Source: Chloroflexota bacterium (GTDB taxonomy: Bacteria > Chloroflexota > Dehalococcoidia > SZUA-161 > SpSt-899). From it: a stretch of 8,668 nt of DNA. How positions within the stretch are numbered: position 1 is the stretch's first letter; each line of letters begins with the position of its first letter. The stretch covers positions 1 to 8,668 of the forward strand of contig QLUL01000036.1 of assembly GCA_018725425.1 (NCBI GenBank), given 5' to 3'. Shown here piece by piece: positions 1 to 5,953 of this stretch. The position numbers were made by a program, and so were the translations under genes. The notes under the pieces are model-generated. The model had not been told where the DNA came from. It did no database searches and worked only from the letters and a program-made list of their open reading frames with translations.

Positions 1-236
1 GGATGGCCTTCGATTTCTCAGAGCTGAAAGGGCACCTGCGAGAGGTCTTAGAGCGATTCGATCACGTCTGCCTGAATGATGTAGCACCTTTTGACCGGAT
101 AAACCCCTCATCGGAGAACATTGCCACCACGATTTACCAGAATCTGCGAGCTCGACTGGGCGAGGAGGCGGTTTCGATATCGAGCGTTGAGGTCTGGGAA
201 TCTCCAGAGTCTTGCGCGATGTATATACCTTCTTAG
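1..236 (+). CDS. queD: 6-carboxytetrahydropterin synthase (QueD/PTPS family), C-terminal part
   Basis: This is the last 77 or so residues of a gene that begins before the window; the ATG at 3 is probably an internal Met (family members often read G-M-V-x-D-F here). Family members convert dihydroneopterin triphosphate to carboxytetrahydropterin (queuosine/preQ0 pathway) or pyruvoyltetrahydropterin, as cytoplasmic zinc enzymes. Visible hallmarks are the block DFSELKGHLREVLERFDH, the following LND, and the late VWES. In characterised QueD the Asp-His of this block and the Glu of the late W-E are active-site or pterin-binding residues. The zinc-binding histidines and catalytic Cys would lie upstream. 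TAG ends the gene at 234-236. The exact subtype (QueD or PTPS-III) cannot be decided from this half. No partner queuosine genes are in view. Confidence 0.8.
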   Translation, partial: MAFDFSELKGHLREVLERFDHVCLNDVAPFDRINPSSENIATTIYQNLRARLGEEAVSISSVEVWESPESCAMYIPS

Positions 237-302
237 TTACAACCCAACATCTCGTTGAGGGATTAGCGGCAGACTATGATGCTGATGGGTATTCAGATGC
301 TC

Positions 303-575
303 CTACAGCTCATCAAGATCGATTTTGGAAATTCTGCCCTCCTGGGCATCTCTGAAGCCTTCGAGCACATCCCGCAGTGCCTTCTCGTTTTGCCACAACC
401 AGATTTCTGATGCCGGGATCTCAATGAGCGGTTGGAGCAATACCTCACCTTGTTTGCTTTGGAGCACACGCACTCTCTTGACGCCTCGCATGACCGCGCC
501 AAGAGTCAGCCTGTTTCGTTCGTCCATTGACCGGCTGTCAATCTCAAAGAACTCGTCCCTGTTTATGGTAACCAT
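303..575 (-). CDS. AbrB-like putative antitoxin / transcriptional regulator, 90 aa
   Basis: A small protein that starts MVTINRDEFF and has a strand-rich centre (RVRVLQSKQGEVLLQPL, about residues 34-50). A helical tail follows (EIPASEIWLWQNEKALRDV, then an E/D/K-rich end). This pattern of a short beta hairpin with 'lL.P..eiP..e.WL..N..al' resembles small AbrB/MazE-like antitoxins, but I recognise it only at family level. I chose the ATG at 575 over upstream in-frame codons because a GGGGG-rich Shine-Dalgarno (583-587) lies 7 nt before it and a near-ideal promoter lies just upstream of that. No toxin gene is adjacent: the next gene downstream is the convergent queD, and upstream is the helicase. 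It is therefore either an orphan antitoxin-like regulator or a remnant. A DNA-binding role is inferred. Confidence 0.6.
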   Translation of the reverse strand: MVTINRDEFFEIDSRSMDERNRLTLGAVMRGVKRVRVLQSKQGEVLLQPLIEIPASEIWLWQNEKALRDVLEGFRDAQEGRISKIDLDEL

Positions 576-605
576 TGTTGTTCCCCCTTTGTTTTTCCTG
601 TTCCC

Positions 606-634
606 ATTATACCATATTGCCCGAAATGGGACAA
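606..634 (-). promoter_or_regulatory. Strong sigma70-type promoter of the AbrB-like gene, with inverted repeat
   Basis: Read on the minus strand, there is a perfect -10 TATAAT (606-611) preceded by TGG (extended -10). A 17-nt spacer separates it from a -35 TTGTCC (629-634). Transcription would begin near 599, about 25 nt before the start codon at 575. A 6-bp inverted repeat (CCCATT 603-608, AATGGG 625-630) spans from the -35 to just past the -10, a natural place for an autoregulatory operator. The promoter call is direct from sequence; the operator role is inferred. Confidence 0.7.
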
Positions 635-775
635 GGGGTATTTCACTGATATCCCGCAACATCACGACAGAAAATTGTATATAATGCAAGGAAACCCTCA
701 TGGGCGGCTGCCCGCTCCTGGGCCTGACCAGAGGGCCGGCGAATCATGAAAATAGCCGCAATCGCTCGATCAATG

Positions 776-3046
776 TCAGGATAGCAGCTTCTGGAATATC
801 ACTCGCGCCGCTTCCTTGTCCAGGGGCTGATTATTGTTGCCGCACTTGGGCGACTGCACACAACTGGGGCAGCCCTCCTCACAAGGGCACTCGGCGATGA
901 GCTTTGCGGTCTCCCGCCACAGCTCTGCCACCAGTTCAAATCCCTTCTCGGCGATCCCCACCCCGCCGGGATGAGCATCATAGATGAATATCTGGGCCTT
1001 GCCGGTATCGGGATGGAGGGGAGTAGAAACACCCCCGATATCGTTCCGGTCGCAGAGAGCAAATAGCGGCAGCATGGCGATTGAGGCATGTTCGGCGGCA
1101 TGCAGTCCTCCAGCAAGGTCGAGCCCTTGGCGAGCGATCCGTGCCTGGATCCGAGAGGGGATGTCGAACCAAACAGCCACCGTCGCAAACGATTGCGGTG
1201 GCAGGTCCAGTGGTTCCTCTCCAATCACCTCTTCGCTATATACCCGCTTCTTCTTGAACCCCAAAACCTGGGTGGTGACCTCCACCTCGCCCAGACAAAT
1301 CCTGGTCTGGAGTATGGTCTTCTCAGCGGTCGTCTTAACTATGTTGAGATCGGTTATATCCTTGGTTTGAGTGTAGTACGCAGCGTCTGTGGGTTCCGCA
1401 TAGGCCGTGTGAGACTTGAGATCAAGCTCGGTGACCAGATAGGCTTCACCCTGATGAAGATAGACCGCTCCGGGATGTATCTGAAAGAATGCGGTTGCCG
1501 ACTCTATCGTCTCCAGCAATTCTCCGGTGCTGGCGTCAATCAGGGCGTAGTTGGTGGATGAGGTGGAGCGAATGTTCACCTCCTGGGCTGGCGAAGCGAC
1601 AGTCGTTGCCGGGTACCATCTTCTGCCCCGCATCCGGAGCAAACCGTCCTTTTCCAATACCTCTTCGAAGTCGCCAAAGTATCTCCGGTCCCGCTGGCTG
1701 AGAGGAGACTCCCAGGCGGCACACACGAGGTGGGGTTTGAGTATATGAGGATTTGCAGGCGCAATCAGGGCATGTTCAAAACCCTTCCCGAACAGTGCTT
1801 CAGGGTGCCGCATGAAATACTGATCGAGAGGATTTTCGGATCCGATGAGGATGCTCAGCGAGCCCTCCCCTCTCCCCCGCCCACTCCTCCCCGCCTGTTG
1901 CCAGGTGCTGGCGATGCTGCCGGGGTAACCGGTGAGTACGGTAGCATCGAGATGACCGATATCCACTCCCAGCTCCAGCGCCGTCGTGGCCACCACTCCC
2001 AGGTGTTTTCCTTCGAAGAGTTCGCGTTCGATCTCCCGGCGCGCCTCGGCCAGATAGCCGGCACGGTATGGTTTTATTCGCCCCGCGAGTTCAGGGGCTT
2101 TGGCCGCCAAGTGGTCTCTCACGTAGATATAAATCAGCTCGACCAGCTTGCGTGTTCGGGCGAATGCGAGGCTGCGAATCCCCGCCGACATGAGTTCGGT
2201 CAGCAAGTGTGTGGCTTCGGTGGTGGAGCTGCGACGGACAGACCTGGCCTCATCGATCAGCGGCGGATTCCAAAAAATAAAATCCTTCCCCCCGAATGCC
2301 GCCCCATCCTCGGTGATAGCTTCAAAGGGGAGACCGGTTAGTCTCTCCGCATGCTCCTGCGGATTAGCGATGGTGGCGGAGCAACAGATAAACTGAGGCG
2401 TTGAGCCATAGCGATCACAGATGCGTCGGAGACGGCGGACTACGTTGGCGACATGGGAGCCGAAGACGCCGCGATAGACATGGGCCTCATCGATCACCAC
2501 ATATCTCAGCCGGCTGAGGAATCCAGTCCATGAGCGATGATTGGGAAGAATGCCGAGGTGCATCATATCGGGATTGGAGAGAACGATTTGAGCCGAGCGC
2601 CGTATCTCCGCCCGCTCATTCCAGGGCGTATCACCATCGAAGGTTGCCTTTCGAACCTTGAGTTGAGCGGCAGCGGTGAGCTCATTGAGGACTCGGAGTT
2701 GATCCTGGGCCAGGGCTTTTGTCGGGAAGAGGTAAAGGGCACGGCTGCCCTTTTCTTCGAGGAGTGCATCGAATACCGCCAGATTGTAGCTGAGGGTCTT
2801 GCCGCTGGCTGAGGGAGTGGACAGGATGACATTCTTCCCTGAACGGGCGGCATCCAGTGTGGCAACCTGATGGCTATATAGAGGAAATAGATGAAGCACC
2901 TCCAGGACAGCCTGAAGGGCAGGTTGCAGGGGCTTTTGTAATTCCTGATGCCGAGCTTCGCGGGGTGGGATATACTCTCGATGGACGATCTGATCTTGAT
3001 AGAAGGGGAGCTTCCTCAGGTGATCGAGAAAGGCCGAGGCATTCAT
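776..3046 (-). CDS. mrfA: MrfA/YprA-type DEAD/DEAH helicase with C-terminal DUF1998 (MZB) zinc-binding domain
   Basis: A superfamily 2 helicase of 756 aa, close to the roughly 750 aa of Bacillus subtilis MrfA (YprA). MrfA is an ATP-dependent 3'-5' DNA helicase that works with the nuclease MrfB in repair of mitomycin-type DNA damage. Motifs in order: a Q-like LFPLYSHQ (53-60), Walker A TPSASGKT (77-84), Ia FPTKALAQDQ (107-116), DEAH (186-189), SAT (223-225) and motif VI QQAGRSGRGR (383-392). The DUF1998 part ends in a Cys cluster C720, C722, C726, C729, C735 (ECPCEEGCPSCVQSPKCGNN), matching the conserved metal-binding cysteines of MrfA. The ATG at 3046 gives the family-like N-terminus MNASAFLDHLRKLPFYQDQI. 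It has no clear Shine-Dalgarno, but DUF503 stops 18 nt upstream, so translational coupling is likely. TGA at 776-778. All catalytic motifs are intact. No MrfB-like exonuclease is in the window. Confidence 0.92.
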   Translation of the reverse strand: MNASAFLDHLRKLPFYQDQIVHREYIPPREARHQELQKPLQPALQAVLEVLHLFPLYSHQVATLDAARSGKNVILSTPSASGKTLSYNLAVFDALLEEKGSRALYLFPTKALAQDQLRVLNELTAAAQLKVRKATFDGDTPWNERAEIRRSAQIVLSNPDMMHLGILPNHRSWTGFLSRLRYVVIDEAHVYRGVFGSHVANVVRRLRRICDRYGSTPQFICCSATIANPQEHAERLTGLPFEAITEDGAAFGGKDFIFWNPPLIDEARSVRRSSTTEATHLLTELMSAGIRSLAFARTRKLVELIYIYVRDHLAAKAPELAGRIKPYRAGYLAEARREIERELFEGKHLGVVATTALELGVDIGHLDATVLTGYPGSIASTWQQAGRSGRGRGEGSLSILIGSENPLDQYFMRHPEALFGKGFEHALIAPANPHILKPHLVCAAWESPLSQRDRRYFGDFEEVLEKDGLLRMRGRRWYPATTVASPAQEVNIRSTSSTNYALIDASTGELLETIESATAFFQIHPGAVYLHQGEAYLVTELDLKSHTAYAEPTDAAYYTQTKDITDLNIVKTTAEKTILQTRICLGEVEVTTQVLGFKKKRVYSEEVIGEEPLDLPPQSFATVAVWFDIPSRIQARIARQGLDLAGGLHAAEHASIAMLPLFALCDRNDIGGVSTPLHPDTGKAQIFIYDAHPGGVGIAEKGFELVAELWRETAKLIAECPCEEGCPSCVQSPKCGNNNQPLDKEAARVIFQKLLS

Positions 3047-3064
3047 GGTTGGGGAGCACGCGAC

Positions 3065-3358
3065 TCAGAAGGCGTGCAGGATCTCAATCTGGTAATCAAG
3101 GACCTCGGCATCCCCTTTAATGCACCCGATGAAGTCCATCACCTTCGAGAGAAGCTCATTGGCATGGCGACCATCGTTACTCACGCATACCACACCCACT
3201 GTGGCCAATTGCCAGAGATCCTGATCTTGGACCTCCGCAATGGCCACATTGAACTTGTTCTCCACCCGACTGGTAATCGATTTCAGAACCTTACGCTTGC
3301 CCTTGAGAGAGCCATTTTCGGGCAGACGAAGCCTTACCCGTAATGCTCCGATGTTCAT
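3065..3358 (-). CDS. DUF503 / YlxP-like small protein
   Basis: A 97-aa protein that matches the DUF503 (YlxP-like) pattern along its whole length: MNIGALRVRLRLPENGSLKG at the start, KRKVLKSITSRVENKFNV, the highly typical AEVQDQDLWQLATVGVVCVS, and a final IEILHAF. The usual length is 90-100 aa, so it is complete. The molecular role is poorly defined: family members often lie near translation and ribosome-maturation genes (rbfA, infB), which is not the case here. The ATG at 3358 is preferred to an upstream in-frame codon at 3421, because homologous sequence begins at MNIG. The candidate Shine-Dalgarno (GGGTGAGA, minus strand) lies inside a CRISPR-type repeat that ends 1 nt before the start codon. 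Stop TGA at 3065-3067; the helicase gene follows after 18 nt, so the two probably share a transcript. Confidence 0.88.
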   Translation of the reverse strand: MNIGALRVRLRLPENGSLKGKRKVLKSITSRVENKFNVAIAEVQDQDLWQLATVGVVCVSNDGRHANELLSKVMDFIGCIKGDAEVLDYQIEILHAF

Positions 3359-3359
3359 G

Positions 3360-3396
3360 ATTTCAATTCTCACCCGACCCGACGGCCGGGTGCTGC
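3360..3396 (-). repeat. CRISPR-type repeat, degenerate copy 1
   Basis: A 37-nt copy. In the + orientation it reads ATTTCAATTC, then TCACCCGACCCGACGGCC, then GGGTGCTGC. It matches copy 3 (3945-3981) at 31 of 37 positions. CACCCG and CGGGTG can pair as a 6-bp stem. On the minus strand it ends in ATTGAAAT, close to the ATTGAAAC 3' handle typical of many CRISPR repeats. It lies directly against the start codon of the DUF503 gene and contributes its ribosome-binding region. Confidence 0.65.
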
Positions 3397-3434
3397 CGGG
3401 CAGGGCGATGCTCCCCCACAAGGATTAGTGCCCT
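3397..3434. other. 38-nt spacer-like segment between two CRISPR-type repeats
   Basis: The segment between copies 1 and 2 is 38 nt, giving a repeat-to-repeat period of 75 nt. That is the geometry of one CRISPR repeat-spacer unit. The segment does not resemble either repeat. I cannot identify a protospacer source without a search. Confidence 0.5.
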
Positions 3435-3471
3435 GTTTCAATCCACACCCAACCCGAAGGCCAAGTGCTGA
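3435..3471 (-). repeat. CRISPR-type repeat, degenerate copy 2
   Basis: A 37-nt copy with an intact GTTTCAATCC end followed by ACACCCAACCCGAAGG. The distal part has decayed (CCAAGTGCTGA in place of TCGGGTGCTAC in copy 3), which breaks the hairpin. It matches copy 3 at 31 of 37 positions. No further repeat is seen 75 nt beyond it, so the array-like part is a single repeat-spacer-repeat unit. Confidence 0.65.
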
Positions 3472-3559
3472 TTGCAGCCTCCCGCCAAGATTTGACGTGA
3501 AGCCAGTGCTGAAGTCTGAACACTAAGCGGATTCTGTCTCTGATTTCCAGAGCGATATT

Positions 3560-3868
3560 TTAGCGCCGGTCTCTTTGATTCCCAAAGCAGTCGCTGCAGT
3601 AGACCGGGCGGTCACCTCGAGGTTGAAAAGGTACCTCGCACTCAGATCCGCAAGCGGCGCACACCGCTTTATGCATCTCGCGTGGTCCCATCTCGCGTGG
3701 TCCCTGAGAACCTGAGCGCCCCCCTCGCCTTCTGTCGCGCCGGCAGTCTGGACAGCGGCCGGGCTCGTTGAGCAGCCCACGTGATTCGTAGAACTCCTGC
3801 TCCCCGGCCGTGAAGACAAACTGCTGGCTGCAGTCACGACAAACCAAGGTCTTGTCCACAAGTGCCAT
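3560..3868 (-). CDS. Double zinc-ribbon (CxxC...CxxC) protein, 102 aa
   Basis: A cytoplasmic protein with two predicted zinc sites. The N-terminal half carries C10-x2-C13 and C39-x2-C42 around QQFVFTAGEQEFYESRGL, the pattern of the 'probable zinc-ribbon' family. The C-terminal half carries C70-x2-C73 and C91-x2-C94, 17 residues apart, around EVPFQPRGDRPVYC, the CxxC-x17-CxxC pattern. An Arg/Gly-rich linker (about residues 43-66) joins them and contains a tandem GPREM-GPREM from a 15-bp DNA duplication. The function is unknown; proteins of this design are guessed to bind nucleic acid or metal. The ATG at 3868 follows GGAGGG (minus strand, 3876-3881) at 7 nt, better than the TTG at 3883. Stop TAA at 3560-3562. 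CRISPR-type repeats lie on both sides of the gene. Confidence 0.82.
   Translation of the reverse strand: MALVDKTLVCRDCSQQFVFTAGEQEFYESRGLLNEPGRCPDCRRDRRRGGRSGSQGPREMGPREMHKAVCAACGSECEVPFQPRGDRPVYCSDCFGNQRDRR
3675..3704. repeat. 15-bp perfect tandem duplication in the zinc-ribbon linker
   Basis: The unit ATCTCGCGTGGTCCC occurs twice back to back (3675-3689, 3690-3704). On the minus strand it encodes the doubled GPREM in the flexible linker. It keeps the frame and so is neutral to folding of the flanking zinc sites. Confidence 0.9.
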
Positions 3869-3944
3869 CGTTCGGCCCTCCAATTGTATTACCTATGCTG
3901 CATTTAATCCCGTGGCCGTCTGCGGTCCAAGACCCTCTTTGTTT

Positions 3945-3981
3945 GTTTCAATCCTCACCCAACCCGAAGGTCGGGTGCTAC
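3945..3981 (-). repeat. CRISPR-type repeat, best-preserved solo copy 3
   Basis: 37 nt: GTTTCAATCC, then TCACCCAACCCGAAGG, then TCGGGTGCTAC. It contains a perfect 6-bp stem with a 3-nt loop (ACCCGA-AGG-TCGGGT). On the minus strand it ends ATTGAAAC, the 3' end common to many type I and type III repeats. It stands alone, 76 nt upstream of the zinc-ribbon start codon, with no second copy one spacer length away on either side. Confidence 0.7.
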
Positions 3982-4145
3982 CCCAACAAGATCGCTGTTT
4001 CCTTGGCGATGGTACGAGTGTAGCTTCGTCAAGCAAATCGCTACTTCCCAAGGTGCAAACTACAAGAACAGCCCAGAATCGAAATGAGCACCCTTACGCT
4101 CCCATTCTACACTATTTTCAGCCGGAATGCAAGAGCGCGAATTAA
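3982..4145. other. Non-coding stretch between solo repeat and IS end
   Basis: I see no credible gene here. There are only weak inverted matches (GTAGC/GCTAC near 4020-4043, CCTTGG/CCAAGG near 4000-4053) that could form a loose hairpin, with no T-run to suggest a terminator. A plus-strand open frame crosses it but has no start context or recognisable product. Confidence 0.5.
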
Positions 4146-4172
4146 CCCTTAATCCGTGGATTAGAGAGCCGG

Positions 4173-4201
4173 TTTACATCTGGATCAGATTGGGATAAAC
4201 T
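4173..4201 (+). promoter_or_regulatory. Putative transposase promoter inside the IS left end
   Basis: TTTACA (4173-4178), a 17-nt spacer and TAAACT (4196-4201) form a reasonable -35/-10 pair 24 nt before the transposase start at 4226. The position inside the element fits an IS-borne promoter. Confidence 0.4.
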
Positions 4202-4225
4202 ATCACCCAGGAGGTGATTTAGATC

Positions 4226-4785
4226 GTGAAGCAAAAGAAGTCACTTTTGGGTGCTTACTGGGGGGCTAGAAGAGGAAATGACCGCATGGGCAGGAACCTC
4301 GTTGCTGATAGAAATAGGGCGAAAGTGTGGAGCGATAGAGATAGCAGAGAGGGTACTACCCCCAAAGAAGTCAGTCAAAGGGCTAACGCAAGGGCAAATG
4401 GTGGAGTCTTTTGTTCTTAGATCTGATTCAGCAGCTTATGAGCAGCGGAAGCCACTGGCACAATCGGGGATGGGAGTTTGCGGTGAGTGCTGATATGAGT
4501 CCGCAACTTAGACAGGAGATTGAAGCCTTACCGGAAGATGCTTGGAAGGTGTGGAAAGAAGAGAAACGAGGGATGGTGCGAGAATGGGCTGAGGTGCCGT
4601 ATGTACCCGGCAGAAAATATGAGAAGAAAGATGCTCAACCCTACCGCTATCTGGCGATCAGGGTACGTCGGCAACAAGGGGAGTTATTTGAGGAAGGAGT
4701 TAAGGCACGTCACTATGCTGTGGTAAGCAACAATTGGGATATGGGCAGAGGCCTACAGTGGCAGGATAAAAGTGCCTTTTACTAG
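4226..4785 (+). pseudogene. IS1380-family transposase, broken by frameshifts and deletions
   Basis: A GTG at 4226 follows an excellent Shine-Dalgarno, AGGAGGTGA (4209-4217), and begins MKQKKSLLG. The frame is then lost near 4250 and continues in another frame as LTGGLEEEMTAWAGTSLLIE to GQMVESFVL. There the reading jumps straight into the late-middle LRSDSAAYEQ, so the central third (about 160 residues, including the first catalytic Asp region) is missing. After a second frameshift near 4440 the frame opened at 4411 gives HWHNRGWEFAVSADMSPQLR through PYRYLAIRVRRQQGELFEEG to HYAVVSNNWDM. It ends at TAG 4783-4785, before the C-terminal catalytic Glu region. Intact family members are about 430-450 aa. 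Order and wording match IS1380 transposases as I know them. It cannot make active enzyme. Confidence 0.85.
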
Positions 4786-4890
4786 CGCAATCTTGCCTGG
4801 TTTGCCCAGCACCTAAAATCCCATGCCGGCAAAATACCCATAATCGCTGTCAGCGTCATTTTACTCGACTTGACTCACGGATTAAGGGCC

Positions 4891-5895
4891 TTATTCGGCG
4901 CAGAGGTCGGTGATGAGAAGATCGAGGGCCAGCGCTCCATCAATTGTCCCGGTCTTGATTGAAAGGTCAGTATGCAACAGCCTGCGGTAGCTCTCCTCCA
5001 GTCGCTCAAGAGAATATCCTCGAGCTTGACTCAACACCTTTTCCAGTTTCCAGTCGGTAGTCTCCCCTATCTTGCTCCCGATGGCGCTAGCGGGCAAACC
5101 ATCAGCCATCAGTCTCCTGGCCTGAATCAGCAAGCGAAACTGACGGGTCATCATATAAAGCAGATACGGAGGCGCAGACCCCTCGTCCAGGAGCTGGTGG
5201 ATCAGCAGGGAAGCCCTCCCCATCTGACGCCGCACTATGGCATCAACCGTCGCAAAGATATCCGATTCCCTGGCATAGCTCACCAGTGAGTTGATGTTGT
5301 CCTCTTCGATATGTCCCTCTCGGGCATGCAGAGATAACTTGTCAATCTCGTTGGAAAGTATCCACAGGTTGTTCCCGATAAGATTGGTGAGCAGCCGAAG
5401 CGCCGAAGGGGAGATTTCACACCCATTGCCGGCCACACGGGCGCGAATCCAGTTTTGAAGCTTCGGTCCCTTCAGGGGCACGTATTCTCTGACATTGGCC
5501 AGCGGGGAGAGCTTTTTCAGCAGCGGATTGGCCCTGGTCAGCTTGCCGTCAAGCAGCACCAGGACGGTGCTTTCGGGCATGTTGACCACGTGCTCGGCTA
5601 ACGCACTCCAATCCTTCAATTGACCCCTTACCCCTGACCCCTCAAGGGGTGATTGATCTCGAGTCCCTCCCTTGGGCTCGAAGCGAGTCAGCAGCCCCTC
5701 AACCATCACCAGTCGCTTTGGTGCCAGAAAGGACATGGTGTTGCAGATGGAAACAAGCTCATTGAGGCTGACTTTGCCTCCGTCAAACAGGATGGCATTA
5801 GACTCTCCCAACTCTGCCCCGCCGCAGTCGGCCTTGATCTTAGTCAGGGACTCTTTGATCGAGAAGTTGTCCTCTCCGTAAAGAATGTAGAGCAA
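4891..5895 (-). CDS. holA: DNA polymerase III delta subunit (HolA)
   Basis: HolA is the clamp-loader subunit that opens the beta sliding clamp and works with delta' and tau/gamma at the replication fork. The 334 aa agree with the family length (about 320-345). Hallmarks are the N-terminal YILYGEDNFSIKE, the central STVLVLLDGKLTRANPLLKK (about 109-128), LIGNNLWILSNEIDKLSL (about 172-189), the switch to the C-terminal collar domain at ESDIFATVDAIVRRQMGRA, and YLLYMMTRQFRLLIQARRL. The start is a TTG (5893-5895) with AGAGGG 4 nt upstream; no in-frame ATG precedes it and MLYILYGED is the usual family N-terminus. Residues 75-92 are an insert encoded by a GGGGTCA-type repeat. The TAA stop (4891-4893) abuts the IS end. 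Divergent from ychF. Confidence 0.93.
   Translation of the reverse strand: MLYILYGEDNFSIKESLTKIKADCGGAELGESNAILFDGGKVSLNELVSICNTMSFLAPKRLVMVEGLLTRFEPKGGTRDQSPLEGSGVRGQLKDWSALAEHVVNMPESTVLVLLDGKLTRANPLLKKLSPLANVREYVPLKGPKLQNWIRARVAGNGCEISPSALRLLTNLIGNNLWILSNEIDKLSLHAREGHIEEDNINSLVSYARESDIFATVDAIVRRQMGRASLLIHQLLDEGSAPPYLLYMMTRQFRLLIQARRLMADGLPASAIGSKIGETTDWKLEKVLSQARGYSLERLEESYRRLLHTDLSIKTGTIDGALALDLLITDLCAE
5621..5652. repeat. Heptamer and hairpin repeat embedded in frame in holA
   Basis: The plus strand reads TGACCCC-TTACCCC-TGACCCC (5621-5641), three 7-bp units. The last unit runs into a hairpin ACCCCT-CA-AGGGGT (5637-5650). In holA this encodes the SPLEGSGVRGQ-type segment near residues 82-92. 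Such G/C-run repeats usually sit in intergenic DNA; here one is translated in a variable surface-loop region of the delta subunit. Confidence 0.7.
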
Positions 5896-5910
5896 TGTTC
5901 CCTCTCGAAG

Positions 5911-5940
5911 TTCCCAGAAACTCAGCGATCGTGGTATAAT
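5911..5940 (+). promoter_or_regulatory. Candidate ychF promoter with extended -10
   Basis: TGGTATAAT (-10 TATAAT at 5935-5940, with TG extension) has TTCCCA (5911-5916) at an 18-nt spacing as a weak -35. It points toward ychF and would give a leader of about 170 nt that contains the REP-like hairpin. Confidence 0.45.
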
Positions 5941-5953
5941 AGGCTATTGCTAC

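Larger units (their letters stand above)
4146..4888 (+). mobile_element. Deleted IS1380-like insertion sequence with both terminal inverted repeats
   Basis: Perfect 13-bp terminal inverted repeats CCCTTAATCCGTG (4146-4158) and CACGGATTAAGGG (4876-4888) bound a 743-bp element whose only content is a transposase pseudogene. Full-length IS1380-family elements are usually about 1.6-1.9 kb, so more than half is gone while both ends survive. No target duplication is evident: TTAA flanks the left and CCTT the right. The right end stops 2 bp from the holA stop codon. The family assignment rests on the transposase remnant. With intact ends it might be moved in trans by a full-length relative (inference). 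Confidence 0.8.

Noticed and set aside
680..685. A plus-strand TATAAT (within TTGTATATAATGCAA) as a promoter
   Set aside because: No -35 lies at the right spacing and there is no plus-strand gene downstream; the following DNA is the 3' end of the minus-strand helicase.
303..701. A longer 132-residue version of the AbrB-like protein starting at 701
   Set aside because: The start would lie upstream of the strong promoter (-10 at 606-611), and the extra residues do not look like part of the family; the ATG at 575 has the Shine-Dalgarno.
702..775. A rho-independent terminator after the helicase (GGGC-AGCC-GCCC near 703-714)
   Set aside because: The stem is only 4 bp and is followed by no T-run on the transcribed strand.
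1730..2341. A 203-codon open frame on the plus strand inside the helicase
   Set aside because: It is antisense to a well-conserved helicase with all its motifs, has no recognisable domain and has no ribosome-binding site; it follows from the GC-rich codon pattern of the real gene.
3523..3861. A 112-codon minus-strand frame overlapping the zinc-ribbon gene
   Set aside because: It has low-complexity translation without cysteine pairs or family resemblance; the overlapping frame carries the four CxxC pairs and a proper Shine-Dalgarno.
3360..3981. A functional CRISPR array
   Set aside because: There are only two repeats in register plus one distant copy, all diverged, with no leader and no cas genes in the window; solo or relic repeats is the most that can be supported.
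4411..4785. An independent 124-residue gene
   Set aside because: Its residues correspond to the late-middle of an IS1380 transposase in order, between intact IS ends, so it is part of the broken transposase.
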